From NCBI RefSeq assembly GCF_900108875.1, contig NZ_FNYJ01000002.1, positions 407,383 to 471,382 of the forward strand: a DNA stretch of 64,000 bases. Direction: 5' to 3'. A model generated the notes under the pieces. It had not been told where the DNA came from, made no database searches, and worked only from the letters and a program-made list of their open reading frames with translations. This document shows positions 27,082 to 35,473 of this stretch, one piece after another. How positions within the stretch are numbered: the first letter of the stretch is position 1; every line of letters begins with the position of its first letter. The position numbers were made by a program, and so were the translations under genes. This stretch comes from Pseudomonas sp. NFR16. Lineage in GTDB: Bacteria; Pseudomonadota; Gammaproteobacteria; Pseudomonadales; Pseudomonadaceae.

Positions 27082-27708
27082 TCATACCAGTCCGTTGCGC
27101 TGGGCAAGTTCGATCAGGTCCACCAGCGAGTGAGCATTGAGCTTGAGCAGCAGGCGGGTCTTGTAGGTGCTGACGGTTTTGTTGCTCAGAAACATGCCGT
27201 CCGCAATCTCCTTGTTGGTTTTACCGCGGGCCAGTTGCTGCAGCACCATCATTTCACGCCCGGACAGTCTGTCGACCATTTCCGCTTCGGTTGCATTGCC
27301 CAGGCTTGACCGCACCGTGTGCAGCGCCTGGTTCGGGAAATAGCTGTAACCGGACAGTACGGCCTTGATGGCGCTCAGCAGCTCGGTGAGGTCCTGCTGC
27401 TTGCAGACATAGCCCGCAGCACCCGCCTGCATGCAGCGCATCGAGAAGTGACCGGGCGCTTGCGAGGTAAGTATCAGAACCTTGAACGACAGCGTCATGG
27501 CCGTCAGACGGGCGATGACTTCAAGACCATCAAGCTTGGGAATCCCGATATCCAGAATTACGATATCCGGCAAATGTTCACGCGCCAGCTGCAAGGCATC
27601 CACGCCGTTATCCGTCTCGGCAATGACCTCGTAACCATGCCGCTCCATCAACATGCGTACGGCAAGCCGAATGACAGGGTGATCATCCACGATCAACACT
27701 TTATTCAT
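27082..27708 (-). CDS. Orphan NarL/FixJ response regulator, BvgA-like
   Basis: A 208-residue regulator. Receiver domain 1-120 with the acidic pair at 8-9 (VDDHP), phospho-acceptor Asp53 in ILDIGIPKLDG and Lys103 (VCKQQD). A LuxR-type HTH occupies about 145-205 (LSGREMMVLQQLARGKTNKEIADGMFLSNKTVSTYKTRLL). Over its whole length it closely resembles Bordetella BvgA, down to ETDNGxDxLxxAREx and SNKTVSTYKTRLL. No histidine kinase is adjacent, so its input is unknown. It is transcribed away from the AT-rich region, which may carry its promoter. Confidence 0.9.
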   Translation of the reverse strand: MNKVLIVDDHPVIRLAVRMLMERHGYEVIAETDNGVDALQLAREHLPDIVILDIGIPKLDGLEVIARLTAMTLSFKVLILTSQAPGHFSMRCMQAGAAGYVCKQQDLTELLSAIKAVLSGYSYFPNQALHTVRSSLGNATEAEMVDRLSGREMMVLQQLARGKTNKEIADGMFLSNKTVSTYKTRLLLKLNAHSLVDLIELAQRNGLV

Positions 27709-28846
27709 GAGCAGTCCATTTCTTTGCTGTTCGAATTTTCAGAGCCCGCACAATAGCTTAGTCGTTTAGTGCTTTGCATGGCGCTCCTCCCTACGGACTA
27801 GCAGGCAAAGACCTTTCCCACTCAAGCCACAGAAAAATCCTACAAAACCTGCCTCATCCGCATCCATTGCGATCTTTTTCCTCGGTGCTCCCCCTGCGAC
27901 GTCCGTCCATCCGGCGGACGCCAGAACATAATTCGGACAAGCCCGAATTGATGACGGACCGAGTTTCTCAACAGGATGGAACATAAACAAATACCTTATT
28001 GAAGCATCAGGTGAACGGGTTAGCTGCCGTCGACATATGGCTGGAGACCGGAAATTCGTTCTCCCGGATTGCAATCGTGTTGTCCTGGCATGTTCAAAAC
28101 ACCCTTTACCGGCGTCACGCACACCTGCGCAACTTCAACTGACCTGCCCTGAACTCAGGATATGCTGATCTTGCGAGCATGTGAGAAAACAAAAATCAAA
28201 AAATATTGCAAGCATCAAAACGTCTCGGCGGCAGCTGTCTCCGTTGAAAGTACACATTTACACACGCACATTTTCATACATATTTATTTTGGGAAGATTC
28301 CTACTTCATCTTGGGAGGCTTCCGAACCCCTACATTTTCGGCCGAAATAGGCGCCTTTTTTCTGTGACGAAGACACACCGCCGAGAAGCTCGACCAGCAA
28401 ACTTCAACTAACGTTAAAAAACCGTTCACCTCATTGAGAGGCTCCTCCGACATACACGTAATACCATCCAGCGCCGGATATCCAGCAATGAATGGCGAAG
28501 CAGAAAAATACTACATAACTAACAGACCCTTATTACCCCGGAATCCATTGCTGAAAAAATATTAAAGAGCGAACGCCTTCTTTGTGGATTTTTTACTTGC
28601 CAAAGCAATTACCAATCGTTACTTTTTTCTCAAGTACGCCGCCAGGCGATTCGCACATATAACGACGCCTTCTTGCGACGCACTCATTAAATAGCGCCTT
28701 CACACTCTTTTATGCTCTTACCGGGCTTTTAGCACGGAAGATATAAACGGGTTCAAGACCGCACTCTCTTATACGAAGTTTATTTTCATCCAGAACTGCG
28801 GCGTTCTTCAGCGTCGTGTATATCAACACGTTCAAAGGAATAAACC
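27709..28846. other. Long AT-richer non-coding region between two regulators
   Basis: 1.1 kb without a credible gene between divergent regulator genes. From about 28140 the composition becomes clearly more AT-rich than the rest of the window, with many A/T runs (for example near 28260-28290 and 28550-28575). Short frames at 27766-28122 and 28162-28411 look random. The region probably contains long regulatory leaders and could be a binding zone for H-NS-like (MvaT) proteins; no small RNA could be proven. Confidence 0.6.
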
Positions 28847-29401
28847 ATGAATAAAAAGACAGATCCGTCTGGTGTCTCGGTTGATCATCTAAAGATAGCC
28901 AGTGCCGTGGAGCACTATATTTCCTGCGGGGGTGTCATCCATGTAGTTCCTGAAGGCCAGACGAGGGAACCCGTGCACCCGACAGGGCCGGCCTGCGCGG
29001 CTGATTGCGAATCTGAGATGGACACCAAACTGGAGTTGCTCAAGGGCCTCGTGGCGAAGGGGGCCGGCGTCTCGGCATTGCAGTACTCCTTGCGAATGAA
29101 CCGCAAGGACATCAAGCGCCTCGCCAGTGAAAACGGGCTGAAGATACGTTACAGCCGCCCTGTGAGGCGGACTCGTAGCGCGCGAAGCCGAGAAGCCACG
29201 ACCGTTGACGACGTGGTTGCCGGTCATGCAATGCATTACTCGACGCTGGGATATACGGTGCCGGAAATTGCCCAGCTATTGGGCCTGGGCGTCAGGGATG
29301 TCTGGGACATCGGTCAGGCATACCGCTTTGAGTTCAACAAAAACCGGGAACACGCCGAAATAGCGCGAGGTGCGCCGGAAGATAAAACCGATTGCGATTG
29401 A
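28847..29401 (+). CDS. Hypothetical protein with two HTH-like segments
   Basis: A 184-residue protein with AAAGGAA before the ATG. Two segments look like helix-turn-helix units: ELLKGLVAKGAGVSALQYSL-RMNRKDIKRL (about 62-92) and YTVPEIAQLLGLGVRDVWDI (about 136-156), separated by an Arg-rich linker (RPVRRTRSARSRE) that could contact DNA. The N-terminus contains CGGVIHVVPEG. No signal peptide or membrane segment. The family was not recognised; a DNA-binding regulator is a reasonable guess. It follows the AT-rich region and may have a long leader. Confidence 0.65.
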   Translation: MNKKTDPSGVSVDHLKIASAVEHYISCGGVIHVVPEGQTREPVHPTGPACAADCESEMDTKLELLKGLVAKGAGVSALQYSLRMNRKDIKRLASENGLKIRYSRPVRRTRSARSREATTVDDVVAGHAMHYSTLGYTVPEIAQLLGLGVRDVWDIGQAYRFEFNKNREHAEIARGAPEDKTDCD

Positions 29402-29489
29402 TCGGATGCCCCCAGCCACGACCGCGCATGGGCACGCGGCAGCACTCGTTGAAACGATGGCAAACAAGAGTAACAGCGGAAGGCGTTGA

Positions 29490-29515
29490 GAAAAGCAGCC
29501 CCGGGCGGGGCTGCT
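29490..29515 (-). terminator. Terminator of argG
   Basis: Nine-base stem AGCAGCCCC / GGGGCTGCT with a four-base loop and TTTT on the minus strand, 17 bases past the argG stop. Confidence 0.8.
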
Positions 29516-29531
29516 CTTGAAACAGAGTGGA

Positions 29532-30749
29532 TCAGAACAGCTTGCGGTTCTTGTTCGCGGCGATGCGCATGCGCAGCGCGTTGAGCTTGATGAAACCGGC
29601 GGCGTCTGCCTGATTGTAAGCGCCGCCATCTTCTTCGAACGTCGCGATGTTGGCGTCGAACAGCGAATCGTCGGACTTGCGGCCAGTGACAATGACATTG
29701 CCCTTGTACAGCTTCAGGCGCACTACGCCATTTACGTGAGCCTGAGACGCGTCAATCATCTGTTGCAACATCAGACGCTCAGGGCTCCACCAGTAGCCGG
29801 TATAGATCAGGCTGGCGTATTTGGGCATCAGCTCGTCTTTCAGGTGAGCGACTTCGCGGTCCAGCGTGATCGATTCGATGGCGCGATGCGCCTTGAGCAT
29901 GATGGTGCCGCCGGGGGTTTCGTAGCAGCCACGGGACTTCATGCCGACGTAACGGTTTTCGACAATGTCCAGACGGCCGATGCCGTGTTCGCCGCCGATC
30001 CGGTTGAGCGTCGCCAGCACAGTGGCCGGGGTCATCTCGACGCCGTCCAGGGCGACGATGTCACCGTTGCGGTAGGTCAGTTCCAGATACTGCGCCTGGT
30101 CAGGCGCCTTCTCCGGCGAGACGGTCCAGCGCCACATGTCTTCTTCATGCTCGGTCCAGGTGTCTTCCAGCACGCCGCCTTCGTAAGAAATGTGCAGCAG
30201 GTTGGCATCCATCGAGTAAGGGGACTTCTTCTTGCCATGACGCTCGATCGGGATCGCGTGCTTCTCGGCATAGTCCATCAGCTTTTCACGTGAGAGAAGA
30301 TCCCACTCGCGCCATGGGGCAATGACTTTGACGCCAGGCTTGAGCGCGTAGGCGCCCAGTTCGAAACGAACCTGATCGTTCCCCTTGCCGGTCGCGCCGT
30401 GGGAAATGGCGTCGGCACCGGTTTCGTTGGCGATTTCAATCAGACGCTTGGCGATGAGCGGACGGGCGATGGAAGTACCGAGCAGGTACTCGCCTTCGTA
30501 GACGGTGTTGGCGCGGAACATGGGGAAGACGAAATCGCGCACGAATTCTTCGCGCAGATCATCGATGTAGATTTCTTTGACGCCCATGGCCTGCGCCTTG
30601 GCGCGTGCGGGCTCGACTTCTTCGCCCTGACCCAGGTCGGCGGTAAAAGTCACCACTTCGCAGTTATACGTATCCTGCAGCCACTTGAGGATTACCGAAG
30701 TATCCAGGCCACCGGAATACGCGAGAACTACCTTGTTTACGTCCGCCAT
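29532..30749 (-). CDS. argG: Argininosuccinate synthase
   Basis: A 405-residue enzyme that joins citrulline and aspartate using ATP in arginine synthesis. The PP-loop AYSGGLDTS is at residues 10-18, and [11 protein letters not shown] and SPYSMDANL are typical substrate-binding segments. Standard length. With argF nine kilobases downstream this window contains the last-but-one two steps of arginine synthesis. Position beside motY and pyrC matches P. aeruginosa. Confidence 0.97.
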   Translation of the reverse strand: MADVNKVVLAYSGGLDTSVILKWLQDTYNCEVVTFTADLGQGEEVEPARAKAQAMGVKEIYIDDLREEFVRDFVFPMFRANTVYEGEYLLGTSIARPLIAKRLIEIANETGADAISHGATGKGNDQVRFELGAYALKPGVKVIAPWREWDLLSREKLMDYAEKHAIPIERHGKKKSPYSMDANLLHISYEGGVLEDTWTEHEEDMWRWTVSPEKAPDQAQYLELTYRNGDIVALDGVEMTPATVLATLNRIGGEHGIGRLDIVENRYVGMKSRGCYETPGGTIMLKAHRAIESITLDREVAHLKDELMPKYASLIYTGYWWSPERLMLQQMIDASQAHVNGVVRLKLYKGNVIVTGRKSDDSLFDANIATFEEDGGAYNQADAAGFIKLNALRMRIAANKNRKLF

Positions 30750-30880
30750 GCCATCACTCCAACGCGTTGTACGGAAAACCGCTGATTCTACCGTTCAACC
30801 ACGTGGATTTACAGTGTCGCGACAGCTTCTGACGACGAAGCGACAGAATCTGTCGAGCACACGACTCGATATCAAGACGT

Positions 30881-31852
30881 TCAGGACGTCTTCGCTGGCG
30901 CGGCACCTGACGCCGTGGACGGTGCAGGCACGGGCGAAGGGGCCTGGGCTGGAGCAGGCGACACCGCCGGCGCGGCAATGGGTGCGACGGCAGGTTGCGG
31001 CTCCGGCACACGATCAAGATGAATGTTCACCCGACGGTTGCGCGCACGGTTGGCGTTGTTGGTGTTGGGCACCAGCGGGTATTGCTCGCCATGAAAGCGC
31101 AGCGTGATTTGTTCTTCGGGCACGCCTTGGGCTTTGAGGTAATCCATGACCGCCAACGCACGGCGACGCGACAGATCACGGTTGGTCAGGCGATTGCCAC
31201 TGTTGTCCGAGTGGCCATCGAGCTCAACCCGATTCACCGTCGGATCGGCCTTCATGTAAGCGAGCACGGTGTCGAGCCGGCGCTTGGCCTGCGCGTCGAG
31301 CTCGATGCCGCCACCGGGAAAACCGATCTCGGCCTGGCGCACCTGCTCGAAGTTCATGGGTAGCAGCTTGGCGGTGCACTGCTGGAAGTCGCCAAACGCT
31401 TTGCTGAATTTGACGGGCAGCAGCCGCACCTCCATCGCTCCGCCGTCACGCAGGGCATGACGAATCACCGGGCTGCGCCCTTCCATCAGACCCGCGATCA
31501 ACCGGCCAGCCTGCGCCTGGTTGGTATTAAAGGGAATCTCGCCGTTGCCGACTTTTACTGCACCCAGATTAAGGTCACTGCGCCCTGGCTGCCACGGCGC
31601 GGCGGCGGCGATCAGGGTGGCCGAACCGGACGCGAGGCTGTAGCCGGTAGCCTTCAGTCGGAAAGTCGCCTGTTCACCCGCGCGACGCACGAACTCGCCC
31701 GCACCGAAATCGGTGATCGGCTGACTCAGGCGGCATTCGAACTGGTCGCCTTCTACCTTCCACTCAATATTCTCCAGACGGGTCTGGAAAGTGAGAGCCA
31801 TGGCCGGCAGGCTGGCAAACACGCTGAGCAGGGCTAGATATCGCTGGCGCAC
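30881..31852 (-). CDS. motY: Flagellar stator-associated protein MotY
   Basis: A 323-residue exported protein with a signal peptide ([16 protein letters not shown]) and a C-terminal OmpA domain (about 190-290: [42 protein letters not shown]) that binds peptidoglycan. The N-terminal 150 residues match MotY, which forms the T-ring around the basal body and stabilises stator units. A Pro/Ala-rich tail of about 35 residues follows. GTG at 31852 was chosen because GGAG lies six bases before it; a GTG four codons upstream is possible. The argG-motY-pyrC-rnt order is that of P. aeruginosa PA3525-PA3528. Confidence 0.9.
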   Translation of the reverse strand: MRQRYLALLSVFASLPAMALTFQTRLENIEWKVEGDQFECRLSQPITDFGAGEFVRRAGEQATFRLKATGYSLASGSATLIAAAAPWQPGRSDLNLGAVKVGNGEIPFNTNQAQAGRLIAGLMEGRSPVIRHALRDGGAMEVRLLPVKFSKAFGDFQQCTAKLLPMNFEQVRQAEIGFPGGGIELDAQAKRRLDTVLAYMKADPTVNRVELDGHSDNSGNRLTNRDLSRRRALAVMDYLKAQGVPEEQITLRFHGEQYPLVPNTNNANRARNRRVNIHLDRVPEPQPAVAPIAAPAVSPAPAQAPSPVPAPSTASGAAPAKTS

Positions 31853-31999
31853 GGGAGGCTCCACAAAGAATTCACAGCGTTACAAAATTTATGGCTTACA
31901 GCGGGCTATCGGTTGCTTGCTGCAAAACTTGATAGCGAGTGCCTGCAAGAGTCTTTTCCGGTAGCATTCCCAGCGAGTTTGACCCGCCTGGAATCCCCA

Positions 32000-33046
32000 A
32001 TGTCCGAACGCCTGACCCTCCTGCGCCCCGACGACTGGCACATCCATCTTCGTGATGGCGCTGTTTTGCCCCACACCGTCGCTGACGTAGCGCGCACCTT
32101 TGCCCGCGCCATCATCATGCCAAACCTCGTGCCGCCGGTACGCAACGCAGAGCAAGCGGATGCCTATCGCCAGCGCATCCTGGCTGCGCGCCCCGCAGGC
32201 AGCCGTTTCGAGCCATTGATGGTGCTTTACCTCACCGACGTGACTCAACCCGAAGACATCCGTGCCGCCAAGGCCAGCGGCTTCGTGCACGCTGCCAAGC
32301 TGTACCCGGCCGGCGCCACCACCAACTCCGATTCGGGCGTGACCAGCGTCGACAAGATCTTCCCGGTGCTCGAGGCCATGGCCGAAGTCGGGATGCCCCT
32401 GTTGATCCACGGCGAAGTCACTCGCGGCGACACCGATGTCTTCGACCGCGAGAAAATCTTCATCGAGGAGCACATGCGTCGGGTCGTGGAGCGCTTCCCG
32501 ACCCTCAAAGTGGTGTTCGAGCACATCACCACAGCGGACGCCGTGCAGTTCGTCAACGAGGCTTCGGCTAACGTCGGCGCGACCATCACCGCGCATCACC
32601 TGCTGTACAACCGCAACCACATGCTGGTGGGCGGCATTCGCCCGCACTTCTATTGCCTGCCGATCCTCAAGCGCAACACCCATCAGGTGGCGCTGCTGGA
32701 TGCGGCGACCAGCGGCAGCCGCAAGTTTTTCCTGGGCACCGACTCGGCGCCTCACGCGCAGCATGCCAAAGAAGCAGCATGCGGTTGCGCGGGCTGCTAC
32801 ACCGCCTTCGCTGCGATCGAGCTGTACGCCGAAGCGTTCGAGCAACGCAACGCCCTGGATAAGCTCGAAGGGTTCGCCAGCCTCAACGGCCCGGCGTTCT
32901 ACGGCCTGCCCGCCAACACCGACACCATTACCCTGGTTCGCGACGAGTGGACGGCGCCTGCCAGCCTGCCGTTCGGCGAGCTGTCCGTTATCCCGCTGCG
33001 CGCCGGTGAGAAACTGCGCTGGCGCCTGCTGGAGGAACACGCGTGA
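32000..33046 (+). CDS. pyrC: Dihydroorotase
   Basis: A 348-residue zinc enzyme of pyrimidine synthesis, converting carbamoyl aspartate to dihydroorotate. HxH metal ligands are His14 and His16 (WHIHLRDG), the carbamylated lysine is in [14 protein letters not shown] (about residue 100) and later ligands lie in HGEVT, FEHITT and GTDSAPH. An in-frame upstream extension to 31913 has no homologous residues and was rejected. Its end overlaps rnt by four bases (GTGA), so both are co-translated. Confidence 0.96.
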   Translation: MSERLTLLRPDDWHIHLRDGAVLPHTVADVARTFARAIIMPNLVPPVRNAEQADAYRQRILAARPAGSRFEPLMVLYLTDVTQPEDIRAAKASGFVHAAKLYPAGATTNSDSGVTSVDKIFPVLEAMAEVGMPLLIHGEVTRGDTDVFDREKIFIEEHMRRVVERFPTLKVVFEHITTADAVQFVNEASANVGATITAHHLLYNRNHMLVGGIRPHFYCLPILKRNTHQVALLDAATSGSRKFFLGTDSAPHAQHAKEAACGCAGCYTAFAAIELYAEAFEQRNALDKLEGFASLNGPAFYGLPANTDTITLVRDEWTAPASLPFGELSVIPLRAGEKLRWRLLEEHA

Positions 33047-33720
33047 GTGAAGACCAATACGACGACGATCAGGAAGGTTCTGGCGGCGGCACAGGCTCCA
33101 GGCATCCGATGGCAGCGCGCTTTCGCGGCTACCTGCCGGTCGTCGTCGACGTAGAAACCGGTGGCTTCAACTCGGCCACCGACGCGTTGCTGGAGATTGC
33201 GGCCACGACGATCGGCATGGACGAGAAAGGCTTCGTGTTTCCCGAGCACACCTATTTCTTCCGCGTCGAACCGTTCGAAGGCGCCAATATCGAACAGGCA
33301 GCCCTGGAGTTCACCGGGATCAAGCTCGACCACCCGTTGCGCATGGCGGTCAGCGAAGAGACGGCATTGACCGATATCTTCCGCGGTATCCGCAAGGCGC
33401 TGAAGGCCAATGGCTGCAAACGCGCGATTCTGGTGGGCCATAACGCCAGCTTCGACCTGGGCTTCCTCAATGCGGCCGTTGCGCGACTGGACATGAAACG
33501 TAATCCGTTTCATCCATTCTCAAGCTTCGACACTGCGACGCTGGCAGGCCTTGCCTATGGACAGACTGTGCTGGCCAAGGCCTGTCAGTCGGCGGACATC
33601 GACTTCGACGGTCGTGAGGCTCACTCGGCTCGCTACGACACCGAGAAGACCGCCGAGCTGTTCTGCGGCATCGTCAACCGCTGGAAAGAAATGGGCGGTT
33701 GGCACGACTTCAACGATTGA
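33043..33720 (+). CDS. rnt: Ribonuclease T
   Basis: A 225-residue DEDDh 3'-5' exoribonuclease that trims tRNA and other stable RNA 3' ends. Exo motifs: VVDVETGGF (Asp36, Glu38), [11 protein letters not shown] and [14 protein letters not shown]. The first 25 residues are an acidic/Gly-rich tail usual in pseudomonads. It starts with GTG, overlapping the pyrC stop, and is followed by a strong terminator. Confidence 0.96.
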   Translation: MSEDQYDDDQEGSGGGTGSRHPMAARFRGYLPVVVDVETGGFNSATDALLEIAATTIGMDEKGFVFPEHTYFFRVEPFEGANIEQAALEFTGIKLDHPLRMAVSEETALTDIFRGIRKALKANGCKRAILVGHNASFDLGFLNAAVARLDMKRNPFHPFSSFDTATLAGLAYGQTVLAKACQSADIDFDGREAHSARYDTEKTAELFCGIVNRWKEMGGWHDFND

Positions 33721-33735
33721 GTCCTGCGCTTGCAG

Positions 33736-33765
33736 AAAAAACCGGCCTTTAGGCCGGTTTTTTTT
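33736..33765 (+). terminator. Rho-independent terminator of pyrC-rnt
   Basis: AAAAAACCGGCCT / AGGCCGGTTTTTTTT, a near-perfect stem with T-run, 15 bases after the rnt stop. Confidence 0.95.
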
Positions 33766-33893
33766 GGCCTGTATCTGCGCGCGGTCGCTGAAAAGGCGGG
33801 ACATTGAAGTGACTCAAACGCGCCGCGGCTTGCTTTTGTGCTCACCTTCTTCTGACCACTCATCGGCCATCATCCGACGAAGCAGAAGTAGTT

Positions 33894-33922
33894 TTGACAA
33901 GCATTCTCATTAACATTAGTAT
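33894..33922 (+). promoter_or_regulatory. bfd promoter with Fur-like box
   Basis: TTGACA at 33894-33899, 17-base spacer and TAGTAT at 33917-33922 form a good sigma-70 promoter. The spacer reads GCATTCTCATTAACATTAGT, which resembles the Fur box (ATTCTCATTAxCATTA type). Iron-dependent repression of bfd is known in Pseudomonas. Confidence 0.65.
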
Positions 33923-33962
33923 CTTTCGCATTGAGCAAATAACTCAGCGACGGTTACTTTTT

Positions 33963-34181
33963 ATGTATGTCTGCCTCTGCCAAGGTGTCACCGACGGACA
34001 AATCCGCGAAGCGATCATGGAAGGATGCTGCAGCTATCGTGAAGTGCGCGAGACCTTAGGTGTCGCCAGTAAGTGTGGGAAATGTGCCTGCCTGGCGAAG
34101 GAAGTGGTACGTGAAACCCTGACCGAATTGCAGACGACGCAGGCCGCACTCGCATATCCCGCAGAATTTTCCGCAGCCTGA
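33963..34181 (+). CDS. bfd: Bacterioferritin-associated ferredoxin
   Basis: A 72-residue [2Fe-2S] protein with cluster ligands Cys4, Cys6, Cys38 and Cys41 (MYVCLCQ...SKCGKCAC). Bfd docks on bacterioferritin and reduces its mineral core to release iron. It lies one gene upstream of bfr. The frame extends further upstream, but that part overlaps the promoter. P. aeruginosa has a peroxidase gene between rnt and bfd; none is present here. Confidence 0.95.
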   Translation: MYVCLCQGVTDGQIREAIMEGCCSYREVRETLGVASKCGKCACLAKEVVRETLTELQTTQAALAYPAEFSAA

Positions 34182-34198
34182 GTCAATCGATTTCAAAG

Positions 34199-34224
34199 AA
34201 CCGGACTTCGTGTCCGGTTTTTTT
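34199..34224 (+). terminator. Rho-independent terminator of bfd
   Basis: AACCGGAC / GTCCGGTT stem with loop TTCGT and T-run, 18 bases past the bfd stop. It means bfr has its own promoter. Confidence 0.93.
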
Positions 34225-34382
34225 ATGCCTTTAATTCAACCGCTTAGCACCAAGATGCGGAACACAAACATTCTTATTCCTATTTATTTTCACTTACTAT
34301 TCAATAACTTAGGTTTGACAGGCGTTTATATCGGGCTCAGACTTGCCGCTTATATACGAACACCTTCGACAGGACCTCGATA

Positions 34383-34859
34383 ATGAAAGGCGACATTACA
34401 GTCATCCAGCATCTCAACAAGATCCTCGGAAACGAGCTGGTCGCAATCAATCAGTACTTTCTGCATGCCCGCATGTATGAAGACTGGGGCCTGAACAAGC
34501 TGGGCAAACACGAGTACCACGAATCCATCGACGAGATGAAGCATGCGGACAAGCTGATCAAGCGCATCCTGTTCCTTGAAGGCCTGCCTAACCTGCAGGA
34601 CCTGGGCAAGATCCTGATCGGTGAGCACACCAAGGAGATGCTCGAGTGCGACCTGAGGATCGAGCGTAAAGGCCACGCCGACCTGAAGGCAGCGATCGCC
34701 CACTGCGAAACCGTGGGTGATTTCGGCAGTCGTGAAATGCTGGAAGATATTCTCGAATCCGAGGAAGAGCACATCGACTGGCTGGAAACCCAGCTGGGCC
34801 TGATCGACAAGGTTGGCATCGAGAACTACCTGCAGTCGCAGATGGGCGAAGAAGACTGA
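34383..34859 (+). CDS. bfr: Bacterioferritin
   Basis: A 158-residue subunit of the 24-mer iron-storage protein. All ferroxidase ligands are in their usual positions (Glu18, Glu51, His54, Glu94, Glu127, His130) and Met52 is the axial haem ligand shared between two subunits. It is of the BfrB type that pairs with Bfd. The upstream 155 bases are AT-rich and contain TTGACA at about 34315, so it is likely transcribed on its own. A strong terminator follows. Confidence 0.96.
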   Translation: MKGDITVIQHLNKILGNELVAINQYFLHARMYEDWGLNKLGKHEYHESIDEMKHADKLIKRILFLEGLPNLQDLGKILIGEHTKEMLECDLRIERKGHADLKAAIAHCETVGDFGSREMLEDILESEEEHIDWLETQLGLIDKVGIENYLQSQMGEED

Positions 34860-34880
34860 TTCCAGGTTCGCAGTCAAGAA

Positions 34881-34915
34881 AGCCCCGCCGGGTGTGAGCC
34901 TGGCGGGGCTTTTTT
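34881..34915 (+). terminator. Rho-independent terminator of bfr
   Basis: AGCCCCGCC / GGCGGGGCT stem with loop and TTTTTT, 21 bases after the stop. Confidence 0.94.
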
Positions 34916-34976
34916 ATGCGCGGACTCCCGCAAATGGCTGCCCGCCCCTGTCTGGTTTTGAGCAACAGCCGCGCGC

Positions 34977-35011
34977 AAAAAAGCCCCGTGTCTCGAACGA
35001 GACCGGGGCTT
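34977..35011 (-). terminator. Rho-independent terminator of grxD
   Basis: AGCCCCG...TCTCG / CGAGA...CGGGGCT stem with a T-run on the minus strand, 17 bases past the grxD stop. Confidence 0.9.
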
Positions 35012-35028
35012 TCGGGTAACCGGGTGAA

Positions 35029-35358
35029 TCAGGCGGTCGCGTTCTTCTCGACGGCGGCCTTGATCAGCGGTTGCAGTTCACCGGCGGCGTGCATTTCGAC
35101 GATGATGTCGCTGCCGCCCACCAGTTCACCGTCGACCCACAGCTGCGGGAAGGTCGGCCAGTTGGCATATTTCGGCAGGTTGGCGCGGATTTCCGGATTC
35201 TGCAGGATATCGACGTACGCGAACTTTTCGCCACACGCCATCAATGCCTGAGACGCCTTGGCCGAGAAGCCACACTGCGGGGCATTCGGAGCGCCTTTCA
35301 TGTAAAGCAGAACGGTGTTTTTGGCAATCTGGTCTTTGATCGTTTCGATGATATCCAT
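35029..35358 (-). CDS. grxD: Monothiol glutaredoxin GrxD
   Basis: A 109-residue monothiol glutaredoxin with the CGFS active site (Cys29) after KGAPNAPQ, and the WPTFPQLWVDGELVGGSDI strand block that binds glutathione. It carries [2Fe-2S] clusters between proteins. The ATG preceded by GAGGTGCTCC was chosen; the frame continues 17 codons further without homologous residues. It closes the bfd-bfr-grxD iron block known from P. aeruginosa. Confidence 0.95.
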   Translation of the reverse strand: MDIIETIKDQIAKNTVLLYMKGAPNAPQCGFSAKASQALMACGEKFAYVDILQNPEIRANLPKYANWPTFPQLWVDGELVGGSDIIVEMHAAGELQPLIKAAVEKNATA

Positions 35359-35473
35359 GGAGCACCTCGGCTTAACTTTACGACTGTATGAGTCGACACG
35401 GTGGCGCATTGTAACGGAATCCCGAGCGTAAAGCTCGGTCTTGGCCTTAGCGCGGTGAGAAATATGATGAGCG

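Noticed and set aside
27766..28122. 118-residue frame on the minus strand between the regulators
   Set aside because: No RBS, odd composition, no homologous features; treated as non-coding.
28162..28411. Short overlapping frames in the AT-rich region
   Set aside because: Random-looking residues, no start signals.
31889..33040. 383-residue open frame antisense to pyrC
   Set aside because: pyrC and rnt motifs are conclusive; the antisense frame has no domain.
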